Below, in pieces: positions 27,043-35,641 of a DNA stretch of 64,000 nucleotides. Source of the stretch: Dehalococcoidia bacterium (GTDB lineage Bacteria; Chloroflexota; Dehalococcoidia; SZUA-161); assembly GCA_030619685.1 (NCBI GenBank), contig JAUXAX010000006.1, positions 1 to 64,000 on the forward strand, in the 5' to 3' direction. Made by a program: the position numbers and the translations under genes. The notes beneath the pieces were generated by a model. That model did not search any database. It was not told where the DNA came from and worked only from the letters and a program-made list of their open reading frames with translations. Numbering within the stretch: the first letter of the stretch is position 1; each line of letters begins with the position of its first letter.

Positions 27043-27987
27043 CTATTTACCCCCTTTCTCATCACCCATAACAGAGAGATAGAAATCCTCCAGTCCCATA
27101 CTTTCCATGTGGTATGAACTTATCGCGAAACCTTGAGATACCAGTTTAGATAGTATTTGAGCACTTGTATCCGGTTTTCCATCAAAATGTATGCGAGCCG
27201 TGCTGCCCGCAATCTCAATGCTGTCTATCAGCTCAATCGCTTGCATTTGACCAATGTCTTCCGGTGAAAGTGGATTCAAGAATTTCGCGTTGATTGCCCT
27301 ACGTTCCGTTCTATTCCTGATATTCTCGATTGAATCGGATGCGATGACTTTGCCCCCATCCAAGAATATGACCCTATTGCAGATCTCGGCGACTTCCCCC
27401 AAAAGATGGGAACTTATAAAGACGGTCATACCCTCGTCATGAAATTGCCTTATCAGTTGCCTAATGTCTTTCATCCCTCTTGGATCCAGACCCAGGACGG
27501 GCTCATCAAGAATCAATATCTCCGGTTTATGCAAAATCGCTTTTGCTATCACCAGTCTTCGCTCCATTCCGGTGCTGAAAGAACCGATTTTCTCGCGTGC
27601 CCAATCCGAGAGGTTGACTAACTCTAGGGACTCGTCGATTCTCTGATTTGCCTGTTTAGTGCTCATTCCATAGACCTTTCCAAAATACGCTAGCATCTCG
27701 TGAGGCGTGAGATAGTCATAGACTCCTGGGACTTCGATCAATGCTCCGATATACTGAAAGGCTTCTTTCGGCCGCTTATTGACGTCGACGCCGTTTATAT
27801 ATGCATGTCCCGAGGTGGGCCTTATCAAGTTGGTGAGTATCTTCATCGTAGTAGTCTTCCCGGCACCATTCGGACCAAGGTATCCAACGACATCCCCTTT
27901 TTCTATTGCTAGAGAAACTCCATCGAGAGCGGTAACCTTGCGACTATATATTTTCACAAGGTCCTCAATTTGAATCGCGTATTCCAT
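27043..27987 (-). CDS. ABC-2 type exporter, ATP-binding subunit
   Basis: This 314-residue ATPase has the Walker A motif GPNGAGKTT (residues 38-46), ABC signature FSTGMERRL, Walker B LILDEP followed by LGLDPRG, and switch His in ISSHLL. A C-terminal extension of about 90 residues is typical of the drug/antibiotic exporter group (BcrA/CcmA-like). It pairs with the permease downstream. The extra residues before the signature (REKIGSFSTGM) fit this group. Substrate unknown. Confidence 0.92.
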   Translation of the reverse strand: MEYAIQIEDLVKIYSRKVTALDGVSLAIEKGDVVGYLGPNGAGKTTTMKILTNLIRPTSGHAYINGVDVNKRPKEAFQYIGALIEVPGVYDYLTPHEMLAYFGKVYGMSTKQANQRIDESLELVNLSDWAREKIGSFSTGMERRLVIAKAILHKPEILILDEPVLGLDPRGMKDIRQLIRQFHDEGMTVFISSHLLGEVAEICNRVIFLDGGKVIASDSIENIRNRTERRAINAKFLNPLSPEDIGQMQAIELIDSIEIAGSTARIHFDGKPDTSAQILSKLVSQGFAISSYHMESMGLEDFYLSVMGDEKGGK

Positions 27988-28377
27988 TATTTCCCCCCCA
28001 CTCGTTCAAGTTCGTTTTGTGGCCGCATGCTATCACCTCGTGTCGAATCGCCCTGCAAGCAAAACGCTCTATCCCAGAAGATTCCCCCTGTATGGCTAGT
28101 ATGTGAAGGTATTATGGAATTATTATGGAGAAACCGTGCCTGTTCCGTGTAGCTTTGTGGGTTCCAGGAGAGAGGCATGAGGAGGCACGATAGAAGGCGG
28201 GTGAACTATCTTACGATAAGTCAATGCTACCTCCGCCTAGTTCGGCTACAGGCAAAGTGAAGGAAAACTTGCTCCCTTTACCCACTTCGCTTTCGATTCG
28301 CGTTTCCTCGCTCCCGCACCCTCAACCATCCGCATATCCTCGGCAGTTGAGTGCGGATGATTCTGAGGCTCGCCGAA
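27988..28377. other. Intergenic region containing a kinase remnant
   Basis: The upstream region of the ABC operon has no clear promoter by eye. A histidine-kinase tail remnant (28211-28318) is annotated separately; the rest shows no coding character. Confidence 0.4.
28211..28318 (-). pseudogene. Remnant of a histidine kinase C-terminus
   Basis: On the minus strand a reading frame gives RIESEVGKGSKFSFTLPV before a stop at 28211-28213. This is the last strand pair of a kinase ATPase domain (ESE.GKGS.F.F.LP). Upstream the frame hits a TGA and the similarity seems to continue only in another frame, so the rest has decayed or been lost. No ATP-binding motifs remain. Confidence 0.6.
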
Positions 28378-29901
28378 TTAGCTCCATCTCCAGACCAAAT
28401 GCTCGCCCTTTAGGTCATATTTCAAAAGCCCTTCCTCAACCCACCTTTTGATGCTCTCACTAACTTGATGATGGGGATAGGGCATAATTTCCGCTACCCG
28501 GCTTGCCAGACCTTCTACCGGATCCCCTTTCAACTCCATCATCCCCAGGTTTTCAATTACATCGCTCTGGAGGAGAGCCCACGCTAGCGGGCTGCCTTCC
28601 CTCGGTTTCAGCGCTTCTATGAGGTCTGCTTCGTCTGCCTTCTCTATCTCTGAGAAGAGGAGCTTGATTCGTTTAAAGTATTGGTGGAGGATCTCGTTTA
28701 TCTCCTTTGGGCCGGCGCCTTCTGTCCGTGTCACTGCCCTGTTGGCATCATACTTCGACCAGTCATTTGTCAGTATTTCAATTCCGTATTCTTCGGCTTT
28801 CTCGCGCACTTCGGTTCCGGGGAAAGGAGACAGCACGTTGAATCCATAAGAAGCCTCGAGCTCTTGAGCGAACCGGTCGGTTTCCTTCAGTGTTTCCTTG
28901 GTCTCTCCTGGCAGCCCGATAATGAAGGATGCCATGACATTGATGCCAGCCTCCTTCCCCAATCTAACGCCCTCCCTGATTTTCTCCAAAGTGATCTTTT
29001 TCTTAACCGTATTCAAGATCTGCTGATTTCCACTTTCAACACCGTAGAGCATCCAGGTGCATCCCGCCTCTTTCATCCTACGCAATACTTCCAGATTGAC
29101 AGTGTCGGCTCTGGAGAAAACACTCCAGTTGAACTTCAAGCCTCTGGCGATTATCTCATCGCAAAGGGCGTACACATGCCTGTGGTTGAGCGTGAGCAGA
29201 TCGTCCTCGAAGTTGACTTCCTTAAAGCCACAAGCCAAAGCCTGCTCTACATCGTCGACAACGAGCTTCGGATTGCGGTACCTGGCTCTCCTGCCCCCCA
29301 TCTTAGAGCCAACGCAGAAAATACAGTTGAAGGGGCAGCCCCTGCCGGCAATAACGCTAGCGTGCACGTCAAGGGCGTGGTATCGCGACAGGGGAAAGAG
29401 GTGCCTTGCCGGCAGGGGGAGCTCATCCAGGTCTTGTATCAAACGGCGCTCGCCGGTCAGTTTTATGCCGTCTGACCTGAAGGCGATCCCATCTATATCG
29501 TCGAGCTTCTTTCCGGCAACGATATCCAGCATGGTCTGCTCCCCCTCCCCTCTCACCACAATGTCTATCCAAGGGGACTCGTTGAGCGTCTCCACAGGGC
29601 AGAAGGTGACATGTGGGCCGCCGATAACGGTGATGATATCCTCGTTCACACTCTTGCAATGCTTGATTATCTGCGAGGCGATGGGGTAGTTCATCGTCAC
29701 CGAGGTTACTCCGACGATATCCGGCTGATATTCTGCAATCTTGCTTGTTATCTTTTCCTTCGAGTACTTGGCCACCAAGAGATCCAGGATTTGGACTTCA
29801 TCCCCATTTTTCTCCAGCACTGCGGCGATGTAAGCTGGACCCAGCGGCATGATCGGGATTTCTGAGAAGGCGTATGGTGGATTAATCAGTAGTGTCCTCA
29901 T
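28378..29901 (-). CDS. B12-binding-domain radical SAM protein
   Basis: This 507-residue protein starts with a cobalamin-binding Rossmann domain (LLINPPYAFSE, then VIGGPHVTF near residue 93). The radical SAM core follows, whose cluster cysteines are C189, C193 and C196 (RGCPFNCIFC). A C-terminal region of ~130 residues follows. The family (P-methylase/BchE-like) does methylations or ring closures on diverse substrates; this one's substrate cannot be told. ATG 29901 follows CAGGAG; the frame is open 11 codons further up. Confidence 0.88.
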   Translation of the reverse strand: MRTLLINPPYAFSEIPIMPLGPAYIAAVLEKNGDEVQILDLLVAKYSKEKITSKIAEYQPDIVGVTSVTMNYPIASQIIKHCKSVNEDIITVIGGPHVTFCPVETLNESPWIDIVVRGEGEQTMLDIVAGKKLDDIDGIAFRSDGIKLTGERRLIQDLDELPLPARHLFPLSRYHALDVHASVIAGRGCPFNCIFCVGSKMGGRRARYRNPKLVVDDVEQALACGFKEVNFEDDLLTLNHRHVYALCDEIIARGLKFNWSVFSRADTVNLEVLRRMKEAGCTWMLYGVESGNQQILNTVKKKITLEKIREGVRLGKEAGINVMASFIIGLPGETKETLKETDRFAQELEASYGFNVLSPFPGTEVREKAEEYGIEILTNDWSKYDANRAVTRTEGAGPKEINEILHQYFKRIKLLFSEIEKADEADLIEALKPREGSPLAWALLQSDVIENLGMMELKGDPVEGLASRVAEIMPYPHHQVSESIKRWVEEGLLKYDLKGEHLVWRWS

Positions 29902-29986
29902 GTTTCTCCTGAGCAAAAGGTCGGAATTTCCCATGTCAACTGTCGTGGCTATTTAAAACCACTGCTCGCTGGGTGTCAAGCCTCCG

Positions 29987-30742
29987 TTAGCCTTGCCCCA
30001 CCATCTCTTCGGGGAACCTTATCTTGGTCTCGTAGTCGTTGAAGGCCAGTCGCAGCCCTTTCAGGTCCAGGCTGGGGATTCCCAGGTATGTAGCTCGCCT
30101 GCCGATCTCGTCCAGGGCGTGAGCGTCCGAGCCCTGGATGCAGGCGTATTTCTTGGGGTAATCACGTGCTTGCCCTTTGTTCCAGAGCCCTTTGTTCTGA
30201 GGCTGCGTGATCTCCAGGGCAGTGAGATATGGGTTGCTATGGATCCTCATCTTAACCCGACGGCGCTCGGTGGTCTGGAGGAAACCCGTAGGCCACCTTT
30301 CAATGTGGGCAGCGATGGCGATCCCTCCCCACTCGTCTATCTTCCCAAAGACGTCCTCGATCCAGTCGCCTATGGTGATGGAACCATCCCCTTTTGCCGC
30401 TGCACTGACGCCAACGTAATCGAGGAAATCATCTAAGCGGGGGATAGGGGTCTCCCGATCAAACAGGGCGAGAACATGGCCACCCCTTGCCGACAACTCG
30501 ACCGCGGGGAACACCGCCAGCCCTTTCTCCTGCCCCAGCTCCCTGACTCTGTCAAGGCCGTGTACGGTGTTGTGGTCGGTAACGGCAATTGCCTCCAGCC
30601 CCGCATCAAGCGCTGCATCCACCACTTGGTCTGGGGTGGTCAAGGGGTCGCTATGGCATTTTGACTCTGGGGTATGTATGTGAAGATCTACTTTTATGAA
30701 TCTTTCGCCCACAAGGTTGTCAGGTTGCCCCCCAACTCTCAT
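29987..30742 (-). CDS. PHP-domain phosphoesterase
   Basis: This 251-residue metal-dependent hydrolase of the PHP family has the motif-I histidines in KVDLHIHTPES, the TDHNT motif II and GSDAHALDEIG near the end. PHP domains cleave phosphate esters, including nucleic-acid ends. The ATG 30742 has AGGG 13 bases upstream; GTG 30712 is an alternative nearer the domain. It precedes the radical SAM gene on the same strand. Confidence 0.85.
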   Translation of the reverse strand: MRVGGQPDNLVGERFIKVDLHIHTPESKCHSDPLTTPDQVVDAALDAGLEAIAVTDHNTVHGLDRVRELGQEKGLAVFPAVELSARGGHVLALFDRETPIPRLDDFLDYVGVSAAAKGDGSITIGDWIEDVFGKIDEWGGIAIAAHIERWPTGFLQTTERRRVKMRIHSNPYLTALEITQPQNKGLWNKGQARDYPKKYACIQGSDAHALDEIGRRATYLGIPSLDLKGLRLAFNDYETKIRFPEEMVGQG

Positions 30743-30805
30743 TGGCTATCAATCCCTGGCGCGAAATGTCCCCGCGAAAAATGAGAATATGGCGACATAT
30801 CCGCG

Positions 30806-31588
30806 TCATCTCCCCTTAAATACCGGCTCCCTCTTTTCCAGAAACGCGCGGAGCGCCTCCTGATGATCCTCGGTTTGAACCAGTGCTGCCCACTCTCGCA
30901 TAATATCGTTCAAGGCGGACTTCAATTCCATGTTCAAACCCTTGTATATCACTTGCTTGGATCTAGCGATAGCAAGCGGCGCCCCTTTAGCCAGTTTTAC
31001 AGCGAGTTCCTCGGTGGCAGCCGCAAGCTCCTCATGGGGCACAACCCTGGTAACAAGGCCTATCCTCTCCGCTTCCCTGGCGTCGATAAGGTCACCGGTC
31101 CAGATCAGCTCACAGGCCTTATCTACTCCTATCAATCTGGGCAAGAAGTAGGTCCCGCCAAGGGTAGGCAGCAGTCCCCTGCGGACAAAGAGTGATGAGA
31201 AGGTAGCCCTCTCCGAGGCTATTCTGATGTCGCAGGCACAGGCGACGTCGAGACCACCGCCGGCGGTTATCCCGTTGATGGCAGCGATAACGGGTTTACC
31301 CATCCTCTGCAAGGGGATGGGCAAGAGTTCGCTCCCTGCATCTGCCTTAATCGCTATATGGTTCGCGAAACCTTGCTCTAAACTCTTGACATCGGCGCCG
31401 ACGCAAAAAGCGCGACCCGTCCCCGTGATCACGAATACCCTTACCTCTGCGTCACTCTCTACCTCCTTGATTATGTCATACATACCCTGGTACATCCCCG
31501 GGGTAAAGGCGTTTAGCTTCTGCGGCCGATTAAGGGTCAGGGTGGCGATGCCGTCCGCCTTGGTATAGATAAGGTGCTCGTAGTCCAT
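30806..31588 (-). CDS. Enoyl-CoA hydratase/isomerase-family protein
   Basis: This 260-residue crotonase-fold protein would hydrate or isomerise an enoyl-CoA in fatty-acid or aromatic degradation. The CoA/oxyanion loops are visible (AFCVGADVKSLE and INGITAGGGLDVACACD). The usual second catalytic Glu in the following helix region is not obvious (RRGLLPTLGG), so the exact reaction is open. ATG 31588 is chosen because GGAG precedes it by six bases. It is downstream of the flavin reductase on the same strand. Confidence 0.85.
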   Translation of the reverse strand: MDYEHLIYTKADGIATLTLNRPQKLNAFTPGMYQGMYDIIKEVESDAEVRVFVITGTGRAFCVGADVKSLEQGFANHIAIKADAGSELLPIPLQRMGKPVIAAINGITAGGGLDVACACDIRIASERATFSSLFVRRGLLPTLGGTYFLPRLIGVDKACELIWTGDLIDAREAERIGLVTRVVPHEELAAATEELAVKLAKGAPLAIARSKQVIYKGLNMELKSALNDIMREWAALVQTEDHQEALRAFLEKREPVFKGR

Positions 31589-31763
31589 AGTGTCTCCTTC
31601 TCGAATATGACAACTAAGCGCCATTGTAGCAGGTTGCCTGATCTACCGCAACGAATTGTGCTCGTTTACAGCGAAAGGAGGCGAAGCGGAAAACATCGCA
31701 AGCTAGATCGGTCTGATACCCTGCTAGCAGCAATCTGCGGATTTGCAGGTAAAGAATCGCAGC

Positions 31764-32315
31764 CTAACCGGTACCCTTCGCTTGGACGACACGTTCGGCG
31801 GCGACGAATCTTTTGCCCCTGATGTGCATCACCGGCTTTGCCTTGGAGACGTCGAATCGTCCTTGCTGCATGAATTGGTCCTTGCATTCAGCATGAACGA
31901 CTCTACCTACGACCAGGATGTGGTCGCCGGCTTCCTTTTCGAACTCAAGGTGGCACTCAATCCAGCCGACGCACTCTTCAATGGAGGGCGATTTGACCTT
32001 CTTCGACTTCCTTTCAGTTAGGCCGGCCTCTTCGATTTCGCTGACACCCTTGGGGAATGCCTTGGAGCAGACCCAGAGCCTATCCAGGAGCTCTTCGGGC
32101 ACGATGTTCAGTACGAAATCGCCGGTTTCTCTAGCATTTGCCAGGGTGTGCCTCGCGGGGGTGGCAGCGAAGAGAAGCAGCGGCGGGTTTGACGAGACCG
32201 GGGTCACGAAGCTGAATGGAGCAGCGTTGGCCCTCCCCTCCCTGTCCACTGTTGAAATGAGTACGGTGCATCTCGGCGACAGAATCTCGTAGAAGCCTGA
32301 AGGTGTGATTTCCAT
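31764..32315 (-). CDS. Flavin reductase-like protein, FMN-binding split barrel
   Basis: This 183-residue protein of the flavin reductase/DIM6-NTAB family shows CTVLISTVDREGRANAAPFSFVTPVS and NPPLLLFAATPARHT. These proteins bind FMN and reduce it with NAD(P)H or supply it to an oxygenase. ATG 32315 has GGAG at good spacing; the frame is open twelve codons further up. It follows the HAD gene closely and is probably in one operon with it. Confidence 0.82.
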   Translation of the reverse strand: MEITPSGFYEILSPRCTVLISTVDREGRANAAPFSFVTPVSSNPPLLLFAATPARHTLANARETGDFVLNIVPEELLDRLWVCSKAFPKGVSEIEEAGLTERKSKKVKSPSIEECVGWIECHLEFEKEAGDHILVVGRVVHAECKDQFMQQGRFDVSKAKPVMHIRGKRFVAAERVVQAKGTG

Positions 32316-32354
32316 GTTCTTATCTCCTATATGCGACGAGGTATCCTGCATCTC

Positions 32355-33035
32355 CTATAAGCCTTTGAGGTAGTCCAAGACCTCAAAAAGGTCCTTGGCC
32401 TCACAATCAGGCATGGAAGAGCTGCCTATTGGAGACAGCCCCTTGCGGTTGACCCACACTGTCCCGATACCGACCTCTTTGGCCGCAACTATATCGTGTT
32501 CCAGGCTGTCGCCAATGGCTATGGCGTCATCGGGAAGGGAGTTGGTTGACATAAGTGCATTCCTGAAATAGGTGCTGCTGCCTTTTAGTCCCAGGTGGTT
32601 GTGGTCAAAGGCGTAGTTGAAATAGCTTCTGCCCGCAGCCTTCTCCAGAGCGTCGGCTTTTGCCAACGCATGGTCCCCGGTTGCCAGGCAGAGGATATGC
32701 CTTTCTTTTGCCTTGTCCAGGAAGCGCAGGCTGTCGGGGAAAAAGGAGGGATTTGTCCAGCACTCCTCCTGCGCTTCCTTGAGCCTTCTAGCCGTCCTGC
32801 GAGCCTCGCTTTCATGGTAAGGCTTCTTAAGATGCTCGCAGATCAGTTTTTGGTGGAAGAAGAAATCATCATGCTTTTCGGGATATCGTTGGTGCACTAT
32901 CTCCCTGTGCACCACTAGATAGGTGTTCATGATTTGCTCACCGCTCAGCCCCAGTATTCCGTCGAGCCTGGCTGCATACTTGGCATCGGTGTCGTGGAGA
33001 GTGCCATCGTAATCTATGAAAAGTATCTTACTCAT
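32355..33035 (-). CDS. HAD-superfamily hydrolase
   Basis: This 226-residue phosphatase of the haloacid dehalogenase superfamily shows nucleophile motif FIDYDGTLHDTD (residues 5-16), a helical cap, motif II LATGD, and motif IV AIGDSLEHDI. Pyrimidine 5'-nucleotidase (YjjG) or phosphoglycolate phosphatase-like enzymes are the nearest type, and the substrate is not determined. Its ATG directly follows the DUF763 stop codon (one base apart), so translation is coupled. Confidence 0.87.
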   Translation of the reverse strand: MSKILFIDYDGTLHDTDAKYAARLDGILGLSGEQIMNTYLVVHREIVHQRYPEKHDDFFFHQKLICEHLKKPYHESEARRTARRLKEAQEECWTNPSFFPDSLRFLDKAKERHILCLATGDHALAKADALEKAAGRSYFNYAFDHNHLGLKGSSTYFRNALMSTNSLPDDAIAIGDSLEHDIVAAKEVGIGTVWVNRKGLSPIGSSSMPDCEAKDLFEVLDYLKGL

Positions 33036-33036
33036 G

Positions 33037-34137
33037 TCAGGGAAAGACCCTATGGAGACGCCTTAGAGCCTCCATCTCCTCCCTGTTGCCCAGCTTGGCC
33101 TTTCGCACCGCACGGGCCAGGATATCTACGCTCTTGTCGTAGGTCTTTCGGTCCACGGGGTAGGGAATTCCGTCCTTGCCTCCATGGGCGAAGCTGTAGC
33201 GGGCGGGGTCTTGGAAGCTGGGAGCAACCCCCCAGACCAGCTCGGAGATGAGGCTGAGGGCACGGATGGTCTTGGGACCTACTCCCTGCATCCCCATGAG
33301 GCTCTCGAAGCACTCCGGCTTGCGCTCATAGGTCTGCAAGAATATCTTCTCCAGGCGGCTGGGGTGAAGGTCTTGCAGGCTGAGGTAGTGGTGAGAGGGT
33401 AGGTCGAGCGATTTCAATTTGTTCAATTCCGTCACGAGGTGCTCTGGACTCTGTTCGGAGGCTACCTGGGTTGCTACGGCCCGTGCCTCCTCGCTTTCAG
33501 CGGCCACCATGTTCAGCGCGCCGCCAAACCCCTGTGAGCAGATAGCAGCATGAGGCTCGCAAACAAAGTCCTTCACATCTTCACCGAGCCAGTGGTATCT
33601 GCGAGCATAGCGGGTCTTCTCGTTCATTCCCTGCTGGATCACCGCCCAGTCGCCCTTGGCGGTGAACAAGAATGTATGGTGATAGAGTTGGTAGCCGTCT
33701 TGAACTGCGCACGAGTCCACCTTAGCCGACATCCTGCTGGCGTAGACCAGGGGCGCAGGGTCCCTCGAGATGCGCTCAGAGTACGCGGTGATCTGTGCGG
33801 GGGTCTGCCTCGAGGTTTTCCCCTTGCCTCCTGCTATGTAGAGGCCAAGCTCATTTTCCAGCCCCTTCGTCCCCTCCTTCAGAGCGCCGCAGACCGTGGT
33901 GGTGACGCCACTGGAATGCCAGTCAAATCCCAGGAGGCAGCCCAGGCCCTGGAACCAGTAGGGGTCCGACAGCCTCCGCAGCATCTCTTCGGGACCGAAC
34001 TCGGATACAATGGCTGTTGAGATCTCCCGGGACAGCTTTGTCATCCGGTCGAATAGCCATCGGGGCGCCTTGCCGCCATGGAGAGGAAGATAGGCCACGC
34101 CCGTTCTCGTCGCTTGCCTCACGGAATATGGATTCAC
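33037..34137 (-). CDS. DUF763-family protein
   Basis: This 366-residue protein is recognised by TRTGVAYLPLHGGKAPRWLF at the start and the central DWHSSGVTTTVCGALKEG. DUF763 proteins are found in archaea and some thermophilic or anaerobic bacteria. The region GMQGVGPKTIRALSLISELVWG looks like a helix-hairpin-helix, so DNA binding or a nuclease-linked role is plausible. It is upstream of and coupled to the HAD phosphatase gene. Confidence 0.85.
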   Translation of the reverse strand: MNPYSVRQATRTGVAYLPLHGGKAPRWLFDRMTKLSREISTAIVSEFGPEEMLRRLSDPYWFQGLGCLLGFDWHSSGVTTTVCGALKEGTKGLENELGLYIAGGKGKTSRQTPAQITAYSERISRDPAPLVYASRMSAKVDSCAVQDGYQLYHHTFLFTAKGDWAVIQQGMNEKTRYARRYHWLGEDVKDFVCEPHAAICSQGFGGALNMVAAESEEARAVATQVASEQSPEHLVTELNKLKSLDLPSHHYLSLQDLHPSRLEKIFLQTYERKPECFESLMGMQGVGPKTIRALSLISELVWGVAPSFQDPARYSFAHGGKDGIPYPVDRKTYDKSVDILARAVRKAKLGNREEMEALRRLHRVFP

Positions 34138-34179
34138 TTGATACGCTTAGTTCCCTGAGTTATTCAGTTCATCCCAGGA

Positions 34180-35205
34180 TCACCAATGTACATAGAAGTT
34201 CGTGACAGTGCCCATTGGCTCCCAACGGTAGTTCCCCAGAATACTTTCTTGTGCTTCTAATTCCCCTTTGCTCTCATAGTCTTCCCATTGTTGCATCCAC
34301 CATTCATAGAACTCGTAATCAAAGGCAGAGGCTCTATCCAGGGATATGATACCGTACTCATGTCCTAGGGCCACATAGGCTACCTTGTCGTAGTCTATAG
34401 TCGTGGCAGGGCCGCCGGAGATTGCCCCGGATGTCGCAGTGTTGAGCCCCTGCCCGGTACAGTCTATGTAAACCAGCCCCTTGTCTGTTGTATTGAAAGC
34501 ATTCAGTGCATGCCCGGGGCCGTCCGCGAAATCAACGCTTACGTACGCAGCTCTAATTCCTGCCGTTTCCGCTCTATCATGCAGCATGGTAGCGAAGTCG
34601 GTACACACAAACGATCCTGGTACGTAGGGCCGTTCATCTGTATCATCGTTTAGAATGAACCCCCTGAGTTGCTCCCACGAAGGGTCTTTTGATTGAGCGT
34701 TCTCATAGAGCCTTACAGGCTCGCCATGTGCACTTGCAACGTTGAGGACATCGAAGCCCTGGGCGTAGTAGACAGCATCCCCCACGATGGCTACTCCCAG
34801 GCCGGTTGCCCTCGCGTCGCTCCTTAGCATCGCTTGTCTGAGCTCGTCGTTCTCAAGGCAGTAGTCCACTTGCTCTCTGGCGGTCTCCTCACGGAGCTTG
34901 GGTGACCCGTCGCTGTAAGTAACCCACCAGGAATTGCACAGCAAATAGACAAGATCGCTAGATTGTTCCACAGTCTTCGAGAACTCGCTTGCTGAGTACT
35001 GCCTTGCCAGTTCATCCAAAGTGGGGTCTCTGTCGAGGACTGTAAGCCCGGCCTTTTGCCTCTCCTCGTTGACCAGCCTGTATATTTCGTCCTCCACTTC
35101 TGCGCTGGAAAGTATAGCTGAAGGGGTGACACATGAGGACAGAGGCACAAGGCTGACTACGATGACTACTAGACATGCAATTCCTGAAATGGCTCGCTGA
35201 CCCAT
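34180..35205 (-). CDS. Lipoprotein with CAP-like and transglutaminase-like regions
   Basis: This 341-residue exported lipoprotein has lipobox LSSC with the lipidated Cys at 25. Residues ~35-160 resemble a CAP/YkwD domain (EIYRLVNEERQKAGL, then TGLGVAI and YYAQGF). Residues ~195-255 look like a transglutaminase-type cysteine protease site: C201 (GSFVCTDFATMLHD), H232 (GPGHALNAF) and D248 (VYIDCT). This pairing on one chain is unusual. A cell-wall or extracellular protein-processing role is likely but not shown. Confidence 0.7.
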   Translation of the reverse strand: MGQRAISGIACLVVIVVSLVPLSSCVTPSAILSSAEVEDEIYRLVNEERQKAGLTVLDRDPTLDELARQYSASEFSKTVEQSSDLVYLLCNSWWVTYSDGSPKLREETAREQVDYCLENDELRQAMLRSDARATGLGVAIVGDAVYYAQGFDVLNVASAHGEPVRLYENAQSKDPSWEQLRGFILNDDTDERPYVPGSFVCTDFATMLHDRAETAGIRAAYVSVDFADGPGHALNAFNTTDKGLVYIDCTGQGLNTATSGAISGGPATTIDYDKVAYVALGHEYGIISLDRASAFDYEFYEWWMQQWEDYESKGELEAQESILGNYRWEPMGTVTNFYVHW

Positions 35206-35257
35206 CTATTTTCCCTCTTTGGTTATTATAGTTCGCAGGAATCGCTGAGGCAAACCG

Positions 35258-35286
35258 TTGCCCGTGTTCGAAGCGGGTGATATAAT
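35258..35286 (+). promoter_or_regulatory. Promoter of the gatC operon
   Basis: TTGCCC (35258-35263), 17 nt, TATAAT (35281-35286). Transcription would start near 35293, leaving a ~36-nt leader with GAGGTG before the TTG start codon. Confidence 0.65.
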
Positions 35287-35328
35287 GCCTCTATGTGTCT
35301 GCAAACAGTTTGCTTCTGAGGTGTTAGA

Positions 35329-35616
35329 TTGAGACTAAGTAGAGAGGAAGTGAAGCACATCGCTCTTCTTGCCCGGTTGGGTATTGATGAGGCTGATCTG
35401 GAGAAATTCAGCGAGCAGCTTTCCAACATATTGGAGAACTTTGAGATACTGCAGCGGGTGGATACCACAGGGGTTCCTCCTACCTCTCACCCTGTTGCCT
35501 TGAATAACGTGATTCGAGACGACGAGGTAGCGCCGTCCTTTGCTCCCGGTGAGATTCTGGCCAACGCTCCTGAGGAGGAGGATGGCTGTTTTCGAGTCAG
35601 GGCGGTTCTGGAGTAA
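35329..35616 (+). CDS. gatC: Asp/Glu-tRNA amidotransferase subunit C
   Basis: This 95-residue subunit clasps GatA and GatB in the complex that converts Glu-tRNA(Gln) or Asp-tRNA(Asn) to the amide form. The family pattern is clear: EEVKHIALLARLGI, then FSEQLSNILENFEILQ, and a Pro-rich C-terminus with RDDEVAPS. It starts with TTG at 35329, behind GAGGTG. gatA lies 1.5 kb downstream with an acyl-CoA synthetase gene between; gatB is not in the window. Confidence 0.93.
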   Translation: MRLSREEVKHIALLARLGIDEADLEKFSEQLSNILENFEILQRVDTTGVPPTSHPVALNNVIRDDEVAPSFAPGEILANAPEEEDGCFRVRAVLE

Positions 35617-35641
35617 TTACCCTGTAAACCTGAGCGAGTTC

